From the NCBI RefSeq assembly GCF_004365575.1, contig NZ_SOBG01000004.1:124001-188000 (forward strand): a DNA stretch of 64,000 nucleotides, written 5' to 3'. The stretch's first letter is position 1. Every line of letters starts with the position of its first letter. This DNA comes from Hypnocyclicus thermotrophus (GTDB taxonomy: Bacteria; Fusobacteriota; Fusobacteriia; Fusobacteriales; Fusobacteriaceae). Below the pieces are notes generated by a model that did not search any database, was not told the DNA's origin, and saw nothing but the letters and a program-made list of their open reading frames with translations. Below are positions 28,322 to 36,867 of the stretch, one piece after another. Both the position numbers and the translations under genes were made by a program.

Positions 28322-28897
28322 TTTTAAATATTTATTATAAAATAATATTATTTTTTCTTTTAATTCCTCTCTACTAATACTATTATCTATAATAAAATCA
28401 GCTAATTCTTTCTTTTCTTCTAAACTCATTTGTGATTCTATTTTTTTTATTGCATATTCTCTAGAAATATTATCTCTTTTCATTAATCTATCTATTTGTA
28501 ACTCTTTATTTGATATTATAAGCAAAGTTTTATCACATAAATATTCTAATTTAACTTCAAATAAAAGTGGAATATCTAATATAAGATTTTTTTTATCATT
28601 GTTTAATTTTATTTGATTTTTTATTTCATTAATAATTTTGGGATGCATTATTCCATTTAATTTTTCTCTTAATTCTTTATTATCAAATATAAGTTTTCCT
28701 AAAACTTCTCTATTTACTTCATCATTTTTTATTACTTTACTACCAAATTCCTTTTCAATCTCTTTGATTACTTCTTTTTTTTTAGAAACATCACGAGAAA
28801 TTTTATCAGCATCAATTACAACTAATCCCAACTCCATAAAAATTTTACTTACTTCAGATTTGCCACAAGCTATACCACCTGTAAGCCCTAATATCAT
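28310..28897 (-). CDS. coaE: Dephospho-CoA kinase
   Basis: 195 residues; last step of coenzyme A synthesis. Walker A GLTGGIACGKS at the N-terminus, DADKISRDV (substrate Asp) near residue 32, and LDIPLLFE near 107. Its ATG overlaps the stop of the preceding acyltransferase gene by one base (TAATG), indicating coupling. Confidence 0.95.
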   Translation of the reverse strand: MILGLTGGIACGKSEVSKIFMELGLVVIDADKISRDVSKKKEVIKEIEKEFGSKVIKNDEVNREVLGKLIFDNKELREKLNGIMHPKIINEIKNQIKLNNDKKNLILDIPLLFEVKLEYLCDKTLLIISNKELQIDRLMKRDNISREYAIKKIESQMSLEEKKELADFIIDNSISREELKEKIILFYNKYLKKNP

Positions 28898-29685
28898 TAC
28901 TCTTCACTCCATATTTTTAAATTTTTTTCTATAAATTCTATTATTTGATTATGCTCTTTTTTTCCATTCCCCTCTATAGAAATTTTTTTTCCAAATTTAA
29001 TATATATTTTTTTACTTCTATCTATTTTCCCAAAATCTTTAATATATTTCCCATTTCCCCAAAAATCAGTTTTTATTGCTATAGGTACTACATCTACATT
29101 TGCTTTTTTTCCTAATTTTATTCCTAATGAATTAAATTTTTTAGGATCAAATTCTACTGTTCTTGTACTTTGGGGAAATATTATTACTGATATACCATTT
29201 TTTAATTTTTTTACACCTTCATTTATTACTTTTATTAAATCTTCTCTTGAATTTTCTCTACTTACTGCTATAGGATCTCTAGCTTTCATTACTGGTCCAA
29301 AAAAAGGATATGTTAAAAGAGTATCCTTTACAACAAAAGTACATTCTAAATAAGGTGCTATAATTGATGGAAAAACCATAGTTTCTAACGTACTCATATG
29401 ATTACTTATAAATACTACTGGTTTATCCAATTTTGCTAAATTTTCTAATCCTGATATCTCAAACCTTCCTCCAGACCCTTCTATTAATTGAAATATATCA
29501 TAAGAAGTTTTTGCCCAATTTTCTGTATTGTAAATTCCTTTTAATGCTAACTTTCTACAATTTAAAACTATTTTACTATATTTCCAAAAAAAAGCTACTC
29601 TTGTATTAAATACTAATCTATCTAGCAAAAATCTTTTTTTATTAACTGGTGTTGTGTATGTATTGCCTTCAAAATATTTCTTCAT
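28897..29685 (-). CDS. PlsC-like lysophospholipid acyltransferase (variant motif)
   Basis: 262 residues of the 1-acyl-glycerol-3-phosphate acyltransferase superfamily. Motif I is NHMSTLE (H96...E101), an HX4E in place of the usual HX4D; motif III is FPQSTRT (170-176) where FPEGTRS is typical. Both deviations are conservative and the rest of the domain (RDPIAVSREN, VDVVPIAIKT) is intact, so it may be an active subfamily with a different acceptor. Ribosome-binding site GGGAGG. Translationally coupled to coaE. Confidence 0.82.
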   Translation of the reverse strand: MKKYFEGNTYTTPVNKKRFLLDRLVFNTRVAFFWKYSKIVLNCRKLALKGIYNTENWAKTSYDIFQLIEGSGGRFEISGLENLAKLDKPVVFISNHMSTLETMVFPSIIAPYLECTFVVKDTLLTYPFFGPVMKARDPIAVSRENSREDLIKVINEGVKKLKNGISVIIFPQSTRTVEFDPKKFNSLGIKLGKKANVDVVPIAIKTDFWGNGKYIKDFGKIDRSKKIYIKFGKKISIEGNGKKEHNQIIEFIEKNLKIWSEE

Positions 29686-29758
29686 AAAAACCTCCCACTT
29701 AATTTTTATTTCTTATTATATCATAATTTTATTTTTCTTTGCACTAGATTATTTTTAT

Positions 29759-29798
29759 TAAATATAGTATTATTTTATGTAGAATAATACTATATTTA
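29759..29798. repeat. 16-bp perfect inverted repeat in a divergent promoter region
   Basis: Arms TAAATATAGTATTATT (29759-29774) and AATAATACTATATTTA (29783-29798), 8-base loop. Lies between the divergent plsC-like gene and kdsD. No T-run follows on either strand, so an operator or RNA hairpin in the kdsD leader is more likely than a terminator. Confidence 0.7.
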
Positions 29799-29849
29799 TA
29801 AAAGTAATCAATAATCTATATATACAATTAAAAATTAGGAGGATTAAAC

Positions 29850-30809
29850 ATGGATATACTCAAATTTGCAAAAGAGATTTTTGAAATTGAAATTAATGAA
29901 TTAAACAAAGTAAAAAATAAATTAGATAATTCATTTGAAAAAGCAATAAATTTAATTCTTAATTCTAAAGGAAAAGTTGTTGTAACTGGTATAGGAAAAT
30001 CTGGAATTATCGGTAAAAAAATTGCTGCTACTTTTGCTTCTACTGGAACTTTAGCAGTATTTATGAATGCTGCCGAAGGAATACATGGTGACCTTGGAAT
30101 GATAAGTAAAGATGATATTGTACTAGCTATTTCAAATAGTGGAAATAGCGATGAAGTAATTTCAATTATTCCTTCAATCAAAAAAATAGGTGCTACTCTT
30201 ATTGCTCTTACTGGCAATAAGAAGTCCATTTTAGCAAAAGAAGCCAATTGTATACTTAATATTGGCGTTGAAACAGAAGCTTGTCCTATTAATTTAGCTC
30301 CTACTTCTTCTACTACTGCTACTTTAGTTATGGGTGATGCTTTAGCTGCTACTCTTATTAAATTGCGTAATTTTAAGCCAGAACACTTTGCTATTTATCA
30401 TCCTGGAGGAGCTCTTGGAAAAAGATTATTATTAAAAGTAAATGATGTAATGCATAAATCTAATAATTTAGCAATTGTTAACTCTAATGCTCCTATTGAT
30501 AAAATTATTATTGAGATGACAAATAAAAATCTTGGAGCTGTATGTGTAGTAGAAAATGATATTATGGTTGGTATTATAACCGAAGGCGATATACGTAGAG
30601 CATTAAAAAATAAAGAGAATTTTTTTAACTATATCGCAAATGATATCATGACAAAAAATTTTACTTATATAACTGAAAATGATATGGCTATAAAAGCTTT
30701 AGAACTTATGGAAAATAGAGAAAGTCAAATTTCTGTACTCCCAGTACTTAACAATAAAAAACTTGTTGGGCTTGTACGTATTCATGATTTATTAAAAGTT
30801 TCTGTATAA
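29850..30809 (+). CDS. kdsD: Arabinose-5-phosphate isomerase (KpsF/GutQ/KdsD)
   Basis: 319 residues: SIS domain (about 35-175; TGIGKSGIIGKKIAATFAST, NSGNSDEVISIIP, APTSSTTATLVMGDALA) and a C-terminal pair of CBS domains (about 200-319). Makes arabinose-5-phosphate, the first precursor of Kdo in LPS, so it argues for an outer membrane. Ribosome-binding site AGGAGG. Other Kdo genes are outside the window. Confidence 0.94.
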   Translation: MDILKFAKEIFEIEINELNKVKNKLDNSFEKAINLILNSKGKVVVTGIGKSGIIGKKIAATFASTGTLAVFMNAAEGIHGDLGMISKDDIVLAISNSGNSDEVISIIPSIKKIGATLIALTGNKKSILAKEANCILNIGVETEACPINLAPTSSTTATLVMGDALAATLIKLRNFKPEHFAIYHPGGALGKRLLLKVNDVMHKSNNLAIVNSNAPIDKIIIEMTNKNLGAVCVVENDIMVGIITEGDIRRALKNKENFFNYIANDIMTKNFTYITENDMAIKALELMENRESQISVLPVLNNKKLVGLVRIHDLLKVSV

Positions 30810-30822
30810 TTTGATAATCAAA
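30810..30822. promoter_or_regulatory. Palindrome TTTGATAATCAAA
   Basis: 13-bp perfect palindrome three bases upstream of the -35 of the DUF1858 gene, a position suited to an activator. The same motif with one changed central base occurs downstream of the fbpA promoter, and an identical copy occurs near 58463. Confidence 0.55.
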
Positions 30823-30825
30823 ATA

Positions 30826-30854
30826 TTGACCTGCAAATAAAAATATGTTATAAT
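30826..30854 (+). promoter_or_regulatory. Promoter of the DUF1858 gene
   Basis: -35 TTGACC (30826-30831), -10 TATAAT (30849-30854), spacing 17 bp; AAGGAGG follows before the ATG. Confidence 0.85.
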
Positions 30855-30885
30855 TTTTTATAATAATAATAAGGAGGATTTAATA

Positions 30886-31095
30886 ATGGTAACTAAAGAT
30901 AGTAATATATTAGAAGCTGTTCAAAAATACCCTGTAATTGCTCAAGTATTCCAAAGATATGGTCTTGGTTGTATCGGATGTATGGTTGCATCTGGAGAAA
31001 GTTTAGGAGAAGGAATTTCTTCTCATGGATTAAACGCTGATGCAATAATTGCAGAAATAAATGACATCATTTCAAAACAAGAAGCTAATAAATAA
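30886..31095 (+). CDS. DUF1858 disulfide/redox domain protein
   Basis: 69 residues, cytoplasmic. Matches the small DUF1858 domain (also called hybrid-cluster-protein-associated domain): DSNILEAVQKYP, then the pair C29-x2-C32 in GLGCIGCMVA. The two cysteines suggest a redox or metal role, perhaps in nitrosative stress, as the domain occurs beside hybrid cluster protein and ScdA. It has its own promoter and terminator here. Confidence 0.85.
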   Translation: MVTKDSNILEAVQKYPVIAQVFQRYGLGCIGCMVASGESLGEGISSHGLNADAIIAEINDIISKQEANK

Positions 31096-31102
31096 TTTAA
31101 AT

Positions 31103-31137
31103 AAAAAAGCTGTTGAAAAAATTTCAACAGCTTTTTT
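31103..31137 (+). terminator. Terminator of the DUF1858 gene
   Basis: 16-bp stem AAAAAAGCTGTTGAAA / TTTCAACAGCTTTTTT, 3-base loop; A-run and T-run allow it to act in both directions, though pdxT ends 20 bases further on. Confidence 0.92.
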
Positions 31138-31157
31138 GTCATTTTTTTTACACTAAT

Positions 31158-31733
31158 TTATTTTTTATTTTCTTTTACTATTTTTATAAAATATTTATGA
31201 ACCCTATTATCATCTGTAAGTTCTGGATGAAATGAAGTAACTAAAATATTATTTTGCTTTGCTGCCACTATATGTCCATTTACTTGTGATAAAACTTCTA
31301 CATTATTTTCAACAGCTTCAATATATGGTGCTCTTATAAAAGTCATTTTAATTTTTTCGCCTATATTTTTTACATATTCTTCTGTATAAAAACTTCCTAA
31401 TTGTCTTCCATATGCATTTCTTCTTACTACTATATCCATTACTCCTAAATGAATTTTATCATCATTCACAATTTTTTTTGCAAGTAATATAAGTCCTGCA
31501 CATGTTCCAAATATTGGTAAACCTTCTTTTATTTTTTCTATCAAACTATCTTTTATATTTAAATCTACTAAAAGTTTTCCAATAGCTGTACTTTCTCCTC
31601 CAGGAATTATAAGTCCATCTATTTCATTTAATTTTTCTTTTTTTCTTATTTCTATAGCTTCTACATTTAAATTTCTTAAAATATTTATATGCTCAATAAA
31701 AGCTCCTTGGAGTGCTAATACTCCTATCTTCAT
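31158..31733 (-). CDS. pdxT: Pyridoxal 5'-phosphate synthase glutaminase subunit PdxT
   Basis: 191 residues. Class I glutamine amidotransferase giving ammonia to PdxS. Triad: Cys in [10 protein letters not shown] (near residue 77), His and Glu in SFHPELTDD (near 168-170); also [10 protein letters not shown]. Start is the ATG at 31733, just past GAGGGTGGT within the end of pdxS. In-frame codons further upstream have no such site. Confidence 0.95.
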   Translation of the reverse strand: MKIGVLALQGAFIEHINILRNLNVEAIEIRKKEKLNEIDGLIIPGGESTAIGKLLVDLNIKDSLIEKIKEGLPIFGTCAGLILLAKKIVNDDKIHLGVMDIVVRRNAYGRQLGSFYTEEYVKNIGEKIKMTFIRAPYIEAVENNVEVLSQVNGHIVAAKQNNILVTSFHPELTDDNRVHKYFIKIVKENKK

Positions 31734-31734
31734 A

Positions 31735-32613
31735 CTACCACCCTCTTTTAGCCATTTTTTCATCTTCACTAAGAGTATGAATTCCTATTCCTACCATTGC
31801 TTCTCCTAAATCTTCTGATATTTCTGCTAAAACTTTTGGATCATTATAATGTGTAACTGCTTTTACTATTGCTTGTGCTCTTTTTCTTGGATCTCCTGAT
31901 TTAAATATTCCAGAACCAACAAAAACTCCATCACAACCAAGCTGCATCATAAGAGCCGCATCGGCTGGAGTCGCTACTCCTCCTGCCGCAAAATTTACTA
32001 CTGGTAATTTACCATGTTTATGTACATATTTTAATAATTCTAATGGAACTTGAAGTTCTTTTGCTGCATTATATAATTCATCTTCATTTAATGATTTTAT
32101 TCTACTCATTTCACTATTCATTGCTCTCATATGTTTTACTGCTTCTACTACATCACCTGTTCCTGGTTCTCCTTTTGTTCTAATCATTGAAGCACCTTCT
32201 GCTATCCTTCTAAGTGCTTCTGATAAATTTTTTGCCCCACATACAAATGGCACACTAAATTTTGTTTTATCTATATGATATTTATCATCAGCTGGAGTTA
32301 AAACTTCACTTTCATCAATATAATCTATTTCTAACGCCTCTAATATTTGAGCTTCTACAAAATGACCTATCCTTACTTTTGCCATTACTGGTATTGATAC
32401 TGCTTCTTGTATCTCTTTTATCATTTTAGGATCTGACATTCTAGCTACTCCTCCGGCTGCTCTAATATCTGCTGGTACTCTTTCTAATGCCATTACAGCA
32501 CAAGCTCCTGCTTCTTCTGCTATTTTCGCTTGTTCTGCATTAGTAACATCCATTATTACTCCGCCTTTTAGCATTTGTGCTAAATTTTTATTTAATTCAT
32601 ATCTATTATTCAT
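31735..32613 (-). CDS. pdxS: Pyridoxal 5'-phosphate synthase subunit PdxS
   Basis: 292 residues, TIM-barrel that forms PLP from ribose 5-phosphate, glyceraldehyde 3-phosphate and ammonia. Highly conserved [20 protein letters not shown], catalytic Lys in [14 protein letters not shown], and the second Lys in [19 protein letters not shown]. First gene of pdxST; ribosome-binding site AGGGGGAA. Confidence 0.97.
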   Translation of the reverse strand: MNNRYELNKNLAQMLKGGVIMDVTNAEQAKIAEEAGACAVMALERVPADIRAAGGVARMSDPKMIKEIQEAVSIPVMAKVRIGHFVEAQILEALEIDYIDESEVLTPADDKYHIDKTKFSVPFVCGAKNLSEALRRIAEGASMIRTKGEPGTGDVVEAVKHMRAMNSEMSRIKSLNEDELYNAAKELQVPLELLKYVHKHGKLPVVNFAAGGVATPADAALMMQLGCDGVFVGSGIFKSGDPRKRAQAIVKAVTHYNDPKVLAEISEDLGEAMVGIGIHTLSEDEKMAKRGW

Positions 32614-32634
32614 ATTAATTCCCCCTTGAAATTT

Positions 32635-32681
32635 TATAATACAATTTTATATAATTGTATTATAAATATATAAAAAGTCAA
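32635..32681 (-). promoter_or_regulatory. pdxST promoter overlapped by an inverted repeat
   Basis: Minus strand -35 TTGACT (32676-32681) and -10 TACAAT (32654-32659), spacing 16 bp. The -10 lies inside a 12-bp inverted repeat TATAATACAATT (32635-32646) / AATTGTATTATA (32653-32664), so a bound regulator would cover the start site. Confidence 0.7.
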
Positions 32682-32696
32682 TTAAAAAACTTTACG

Positions 32697-32712
32697 ATTG
32701 TACTAGTACAAT
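32697..32712. promoter_or_regulatory. 16-bp palindrome, candidate PdxR operator
   Basis: ATTGTACTAGTACAAT is a perfect palindrome between pdxS and pdxR, upstream of the pdxS -35. It shares the half-site ATTGTA with the inverted repeat over the pdxS -10 box. Confidence 0.65.
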
Positions 32713-32765
32713 TTAATTTTTAGAAACCATTGCTTAACTATAAAATAAAGAAAAGGAGAATTAAA

Positions 32766-34157
32766 TTGAATATAAAAATTAATTTAAAAAATAATAAAAA
32801 ATTATATGTTCAAATATTTGATGAAATTAAAAAAAGAATTGAAAACGGAGAACTAAAATCTAATTCAAAACTTTTATCTATTAGAACTTTAGCAAAACAG
32901 TTAAATGTAAATCCTGCTACTGTTATGAAAGCATATGATTTATTAGAAGAAAAAAATTATATTTATAAAATTACTGGTAGTGGCTGTTATGTAAGTAATG
33001 AATTTGAAAATATTGATAAAAATGTAGAAATTGATATAGTAAATATGAATTTTAATAAAAATATTAAAAGATATTATGACCTTGCTAATAGTTATCCTGA
33101 TCGCTCATTTTTTAAACTTCATATTTTAAAAAATTCAATAAATGATTCATTTAATAAATATGGTATAGATATGTTTTTTTATAGTGAAATTGACGGTGAC
33201 AAAACTCTAAAAAAACTTATAGTCGAAAAATTTTATTCAAAACATAGAATAAATAATATTGATAAAATTAAAATTCTTTCTAGTAGTACTCATGCACTTG
33301 ATATTATTTGTAAAAAATTATTAAAACCTGGAGATAAAATAGTAGTTGAAGGATACACTAATCCAAATGCATTATCTATATTTAAAAAATATAACATACA
33401 AATAATATCTATTTCACTTGAAAAAAATGGTATAAATATCGAAAAATTTAAATCATTGCTTAAACAAGAAAAAATAAAATTTCTTTATACTATTCCAAAT
33501 TTTAACAATCCTACTAATATAATAACTACTGATACCAAAAAAAAAGAACTAATTAATTTAGCTAAAAAATATAAATTTTATATTATAGAAGACGATGTAC
33601 TTTCTGATATATCATTTAATAAAAAATTAAATACTTTAAAAAGTTTTGATTTTAATAACACTAACGTTTTTTATCTATTTAGTTTTTCAAAAATTTTTTT
33701 ACCTGGCATAAGATTATCTTATGTAACTATTCCAAATAATATTAACACATTAAATATAGAAACTTCTCCTTCTATATTTATCCAAAAATTTTTTTATAAA
33801 TTTCTTAAAAAAATTGATTTTGAACGTTATAAAAACTCATTAAAAATATTTTATGAAAAAAAATATAAATTTTTTAAAGAAAATCTAGAACAAATAGAAC
33901 AAATAGAAATTTTAAACAATTCTGAAGGGGGTTTTTATTTTTGGATAAAACTTCCTAATTGGATGGATAGTAAGAAACTTTATGAAATATGCTTAAAACA
34001 TAATTTAGCTATAATTCCAGGAAATATTTTTCATCATAAATATATTTTCTCAAATTATATAAGAGTTAGCTATTCTTCAATTGAAAAAGAAAAAATTTTA
34101 GATGCTATAAACATTTTAAAAAAATGTATTTACAATTATTCTGTATTAAAAAAATGA
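32766..34157 (+). CDS. pdxR: MocR-family regulator PdxR (GntR-aminotransferase fusion)
   Basis: 463 residues: GntR winged helix (about 5-75, LLSIRTLAKQLNVNPATVMKAYDLLEEKN) joined to a fold-type I aminotransferase domain that binds PLP as effector (IPNFNNPTN, and the Schiff-base Lys in FSFSKIFLPGIRLSY). Divergent from pdxST, the classical arrangement. Start is TTG at 32766, placed by AAAGGAGA six bases upstream; a TTG at 32730 has no such site. Confidence 0.9.
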   Translation: MNIKINLKNNKKLYVQIFDEIKKRIENGELKSNSKLLSIRTLAKQLNVNPATVMKAYDLLEEKNYIYKITGSGCYVSNEFENIDKNVEIDIVNMNFNKNIKRYYDLANSYPDRSFFKLHILKNSINDSFNKYGIDMFFYSEIDGDKTLKKLIVEKFYSKHRINNIDKIKILSSSTHALDIICKKLLKPGDKIVVEGYTNPNALSIFKKYNIQIISISLEKNGINIEKFKSLLKQEKIKFLYTIPNFNNPTNIITTDTKKKELINLAKKYKFYIIEDDVLSDISFNKKLNTLKSFDFNNTNVFYLFSFSKIFLPGIRLSYVTIPNNINTLNIETSPSIFIQKFFYKFLKKIDFERYKNSLKIFYEKKYKFFKENLEQIEQIEILNNSEGGFYFWIKLPNWMDSKKLYEICLKHNLAIIPGNIFHHKYIFSNYIRVSYSSIEKEKILDAINILKKCIYNYSVLKK

Positions 34158-34186
34158 TATTTTTGTACTATTTTTTTATAAAAACA

Positions 34187-34215
34187 TTGAAAATTTTGAA
34201 AAAATATAGTATCAT
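34187..34215 (+). promoter_or_regulatory. Promoter of the class V aminotransferase gene
   Basis: -35 TTGAAA (34187-34192), -10 TATCAT (34210-34215), spacing 17 bp. Confidence 0.7.
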
Positions 34216-34249
34216 TAATAATTAAAAATTTAAATGAGGTGAATAAAAA

Positions 34250-35338
34250 ATGTCTAAACTTCTTATGACTCCAGGTCCTACTAATATTCCAACTGAAGTA
34301 CAAAATATACTTGGTCAAGATATGATTCATCATAGATTTGATGATTTTCATAAAATTATGGAAAATTTAAATGAAAAACTAAAAAAAATATTTTTTACAC
34401 AAAATGATGTATATACTATGACTTGTTCTGGTACAGGTGTTATGGAAACCGCTGTTGTAAATCTTTTTTCTAAAGGTGAAAAAGTTGCTATTGTAAATGT
34501 AGGTAATTTTGGTAAAAGATTTGTACAAATATGCAAAGTTTATGGATTAAATGTAATTGAATTAGAATATAATTGGGGAGAAACTTATAATATAAATGAT
34601 ATTAAAAAAGTAATCTCTGAAAATAATGATCTAAAAGGAATTTTTGTAACTCATAGTGAAACATCTACAGGTGTATTAAATAATATAAAAGCTATCGGTG
34701 AATTAACTAAAAATAGCGATATTTTATTAATAGTAGATGTAATTAGTGGTATGATAGTTAACGAGTTTAGATTTGATGAATGGAATGTAGATTGTGCAGT
34801 AGCTGGAAGTCAAAAAGGATTTTTATTACCACCAGGAATAGCATTTGTATCTATCAGTGATAAAGCTAAAAAAGCTCTTTATAAATCCGATTTACCAAAG
34901 TTTTATTTTGATTTAAAAGTTACTATAAAATATTATAATGAAAAAAAAGAAACGCCTTGGACTCCTGCAATACCTATTATTCGTGCTGCTGAAGTAGCTT
35001 GTGATTTATTATTAAAAGAAGGTATTGAAAATATACAAATCAAACATACAAAACTTAGAAAATATGTAGAAGATGAAGTTCAAAAACTTGGATTTAAACT
35101 ATTTGTAAAAAATCCTGAAGCTAGAGGAAATACTCTTGTTACAGTTTATAGAGAAGATAATTTAGATTTAACTAAATTAAGAGATTATATTGATAATGAA
35201 TATAATATAACAATTGCTGGTGGTCAAGGAAAATATAATGGAAAAATATTAAGATTTGGATGTCTTGGACTTTTGACAATACAAGATTTTAATAATCTTT
35301 TTAAAAAAATTAAAAAATATATAGAAGAAAATAATTAA
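34250..35338 (+). CDS. Class V aminotransferase (serine-pyruvate / alanine-glyoxylate type)
   Basis: 362 residues, PLP-dependent. LMTPGPTNIPTEV and MIHHRFDDF at the N-terminus, TCSGTGVMETAV (PLP phosphate), VDVISGM (cofactor Asp), and the Schiff-base lysine in AGSQKGFLLPPG near residue 190. Homologues transaminate serine, alanine, phosphonates or glyoxylate; the substrate is undetermined. It lies directly after the PLP-sensing regulator pdxR, which may be chance. Confidence 0.88.
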   Translation: MSKLLMTPGPTNIPTEVQNILGQDMIHHRFDDFHKIMENLNEKLKKIFFTQNDVYTMTCSGTGVMETAVVNLFSKGEKVAIVNVGNFGKRFVQICKVYGLNVIELEYNWGETYNINDIKKVISENNDLKGIFVTHSETSTGVLNNIKAIGELTKNSDILLIVDVISGMIVNEFRFDEWNVDCAVAGSQKGFLLPPGIAFVSISDKAKKALYKSDLPKFYFDLKVTIKYYNEKKETPWTPAIPIIRAAEVACDLLLKEGIENIQIKHTKLRKYVEDEVQKLGFKLFVKNPEARGNTLVTVYREDNLDLTKLRDYIDNEYNITIAGGQGKYNGKILRFGCLGLLTIQDFNNLFKKIKKYIEENN

Positions 35339-35344
35339 TTTTTT

Positions 35345-35376
35345 AATATCTAGATAATTAATTTTATCTAGATATT
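35345..35376 (+). terminator. Terminator of the aminotransferase gene
   Basis: 13-bp perfect stem AATATCTAGATAA / TTATCTAGATATT, 6-base loop, then TTTTT. Confidence 0.9.
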
Positions 35377-35459
35377 TTTTATTTATATATATTTTAAATA
35401 TTTTTTTGATATTTAATAAAATTTTTTATAAATAATTATACTAAGAAATTTCTTTTTTA

Positions 35460-35488
35460 TTGACTATTTCTATCAAAAAAAATATAAT
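35460..35488 (+). promoter_or_regulatory. Promoter of the RpiR-family gene
   Basis: -35 TTGACT (35460-35465), -10 TATAAT (35483-35488), spacing 17 bp. Confidence 0.83.
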
Positions 35489-35535
35489 TATAAAGAGAAA
35501 AATAATTTTAATTGTAAATTTCAGGAGGAAATTTT

Positions 35536-36411
35536 ATGCAAAATAATATAGATATCGGTAGACTAATACCTATGATTACTAGTCTTGATTATGAATTTAC
35601 AAAATCTGAAAAAAAAGTAGCAAAGCTTGTAATTAATAACACAGAAAAAATAATTTATAGCTCTATTACAGACCTTGCAGATCTAGCTGAAGTAGGTGAA
35701 GCTACTATTATAAGATTTTGTAGAAAATTAGGCTTTAAAGGATTTCAAGGATTTAAAATGGCTTTAGCTCAAGAATTATCAATGAATAAACAAACACCAA
35801 CAAATTTATCAATAAATACGCCTATTGAAGAAACTGATTCATTAGAAATTATAGCTAAAAAATTTTATACAGTTAATGATAAAGCATTAAAAGAAACACT
35901 CTCACTTTTAGACTATACTAGTTTAGAAAAATCTGCTGAACTTGTATCAAGAGCCGAAAGGGTTTATTTTTTTGGAGTGGGATTCTCCGGAACTACTGCA
36001 ATGGAGTCTAAATATAAATTTATGAGACTTTCTATAAATTGTGATGCTTATACTGATAATCATTTTATGGCCATGGCAGCTTCTCTTCTTAATCCTAATG
36101 ATGTTGTTATCGGGATATCTCATTCAGGAAGTTCATTGGAAACTGTAAAAGGACTTGAAATTGCTAGAAGTGTTGGTGCAAAAACCATATGCATTACTCA
36201 TCATGCAAAATCACCTATTACAAAACATGCTGACATTACACTATTAAATGGTTCAAAAGAAGGACCTTTACAAGTTGGAGGAGTTGGAACTAAGATTGCT
36301 CAACTTTTTGTTATTGATCTTATATATACACAAGTTGTTAGAATTAATAAAGATAAAGCTATTCGTAACACAAAAAAAACTAGAGAAGCTATCGAAAAAA
36401 AATTATATTAA
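35536..36411 (+). CDS. MurR/RpiR-family transcriptional regulator
   Basis: 291 residues: N-terminal helix-turn-helix (about 15-90, SITDLADLAEVGEATIIRFCRKLGFKGF) and a C-terminal SIS domain that binds sugar phosphates (about 125-265, VYFFGVGFSGTTAM, GISHSGSSLETVKG). Regulators of this family control sugar and amino-sugar use. No target gene is adjacent; a link to murQ/nag in this window is only a guess. Ribosome-binding site AGGAGG. Confidence 0.9.
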   Translation: MQNNIDIGRLIPMITSLDYEFTKSEKKVAKLVINNTEKIIYSSITDLADLAEVGEATIIRFCRKLGFKGFQGFKMALAQELSMNKQTPTNLSINTPIEETDSLEIIAKKFYTVNDKALKETLSLLDYTSLEKSAELVSRAERVYFFGVGFSGTTAMESKYKFMRLSINCDAYTDNHFMAMAASLLNPNDVVIGISHSGSSLETVKGLEIARSVGAKTICITHHAKSPITKHADITLLNGSKEGPLQVGGVGTKIAQLFVIDLIYTQVVRINKDKAIRNTKKTREAIEKKLY

Positions 36412-36468
36412 TAAATATAATAAAATCAATATTTACTGATTTTTTAAAAACTTTTTTTATTTTTTTTA

Positions 36469-36497
36469 TTGACATCCTCTTTATCTTATGATAGAAT
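36469..36497 (+). promoter_or_regulatory. Promoter of the tRNA cluster
   Basis: -35 TTGACA (36469-36474), -10 TAGAAT (36492-36497), spacing 17 bp, 19 bases before the first tRNA. Confidence 0.85.
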
Positions 36498-36515
36498 TAT
36501 TTTCGTCGAAAGCGT

Positions 36516-36602
36516 GGAGGAATGTCCGAATTGGCTAAGGGGCCGGTCTTGAAAACCGGTAAGGCGCAAGCTATCTGGGTTCGAGTCCCAGTTCCTCCGC
36601 CA
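36516..36602 (+). tRNA. tRNA-Ser (anticodon TGA)
   Basis: Acceptor arms GGAGGAA / TTCCTCC, discriminator G, encoded CCA. Anticodon loop CTTGAAA gives TGA (36550-36552). A long variable arm, as in all type II serine tRNAs, lies between the anticodon stem and TTCGAGT. Reads UCN serine codons. Confidence 0.97.
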
Positions 36603-36616
36603 CTCAAGTTTAATAT

Positions 36617-36705
36617 GGAGAAATGGCAGAGCTGGCCGAATGCGCACCCCTGCTAAGGGTGTATACCTCCGGGTATCGAGGGTTCGAATCCCTCTTTCTC
36701 CGCCA
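36617..36705 (+). tRNA. tRNA-Ser (anticodon GCT)
   Basis: Acceptor arms GGAGAAA / TTTCTCC, discriminator G, encoded CCA. Anticodon loop CTGCTAA gives GCT (36652-36654); long variable arm present. Reads AGY serine codons. 14 bases after the previous tRNA, co-transcribed. Confidence 0.97.
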
Positions 36706-36712
36706 GATGATT

Positions 36713-36741
36713 AAAAAGTGGATAATCCACTTTATTTTTTT
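36713..36741 (+). terminator. Terminator after the serine tRNAs
   Basis: Stem AAAGTGGA / TCCACTTT with a 3-base loop, then ATTTTTT. The tRNA-Arg gene begins five bases later, so some readthrough or a separate promoter is implied. Confidence 0.8.
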
Positions 36742-36745
36742 ATGT

Positions 36746-36822
36746 GCACCCATAGCTCAATTGGATAGAGCACTTGACTACGGATCAAGGGGTTAGGGGT
36801 TCAACTCCTCTTGGGTGCGCCA
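36746..36822 (+). tRNA. tRNA-Arg (anticodon ACG)
   Basis: Acceptor arms GCACCCA / TGGGTGC, discriminator G, encoded CCA. Anticodon stem CTTGA / TCAAG with loop CTACGGA gives ACG (36780-36782), whose A34 is normally deaminated to inosine by TadA to read CGN codons. Confidence 0.97.
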
Positions 36823-36832
36823 AAAAAAATAT

Positions 36833-36860
36833 TTGACAAATATTTTTTATGTGATATAAT
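36833..36860 (+). promoter_or_regulatory. Promoter of infC-rpmI-rplT
   Basis: -35 TTGACA (36833-36838), -10 TATAAT (36855-36860), spacing 16 bp. Starts about 180 bases before infC. Confidence 0.88.
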
Positions 36861-36867
36861 ATATTGT

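Noticed and set aside
29828-30247. 139-codon frame opposite kdsD
   Set aside because: Antisense shadow of a clearly conserved gene with intact SIS motifs.
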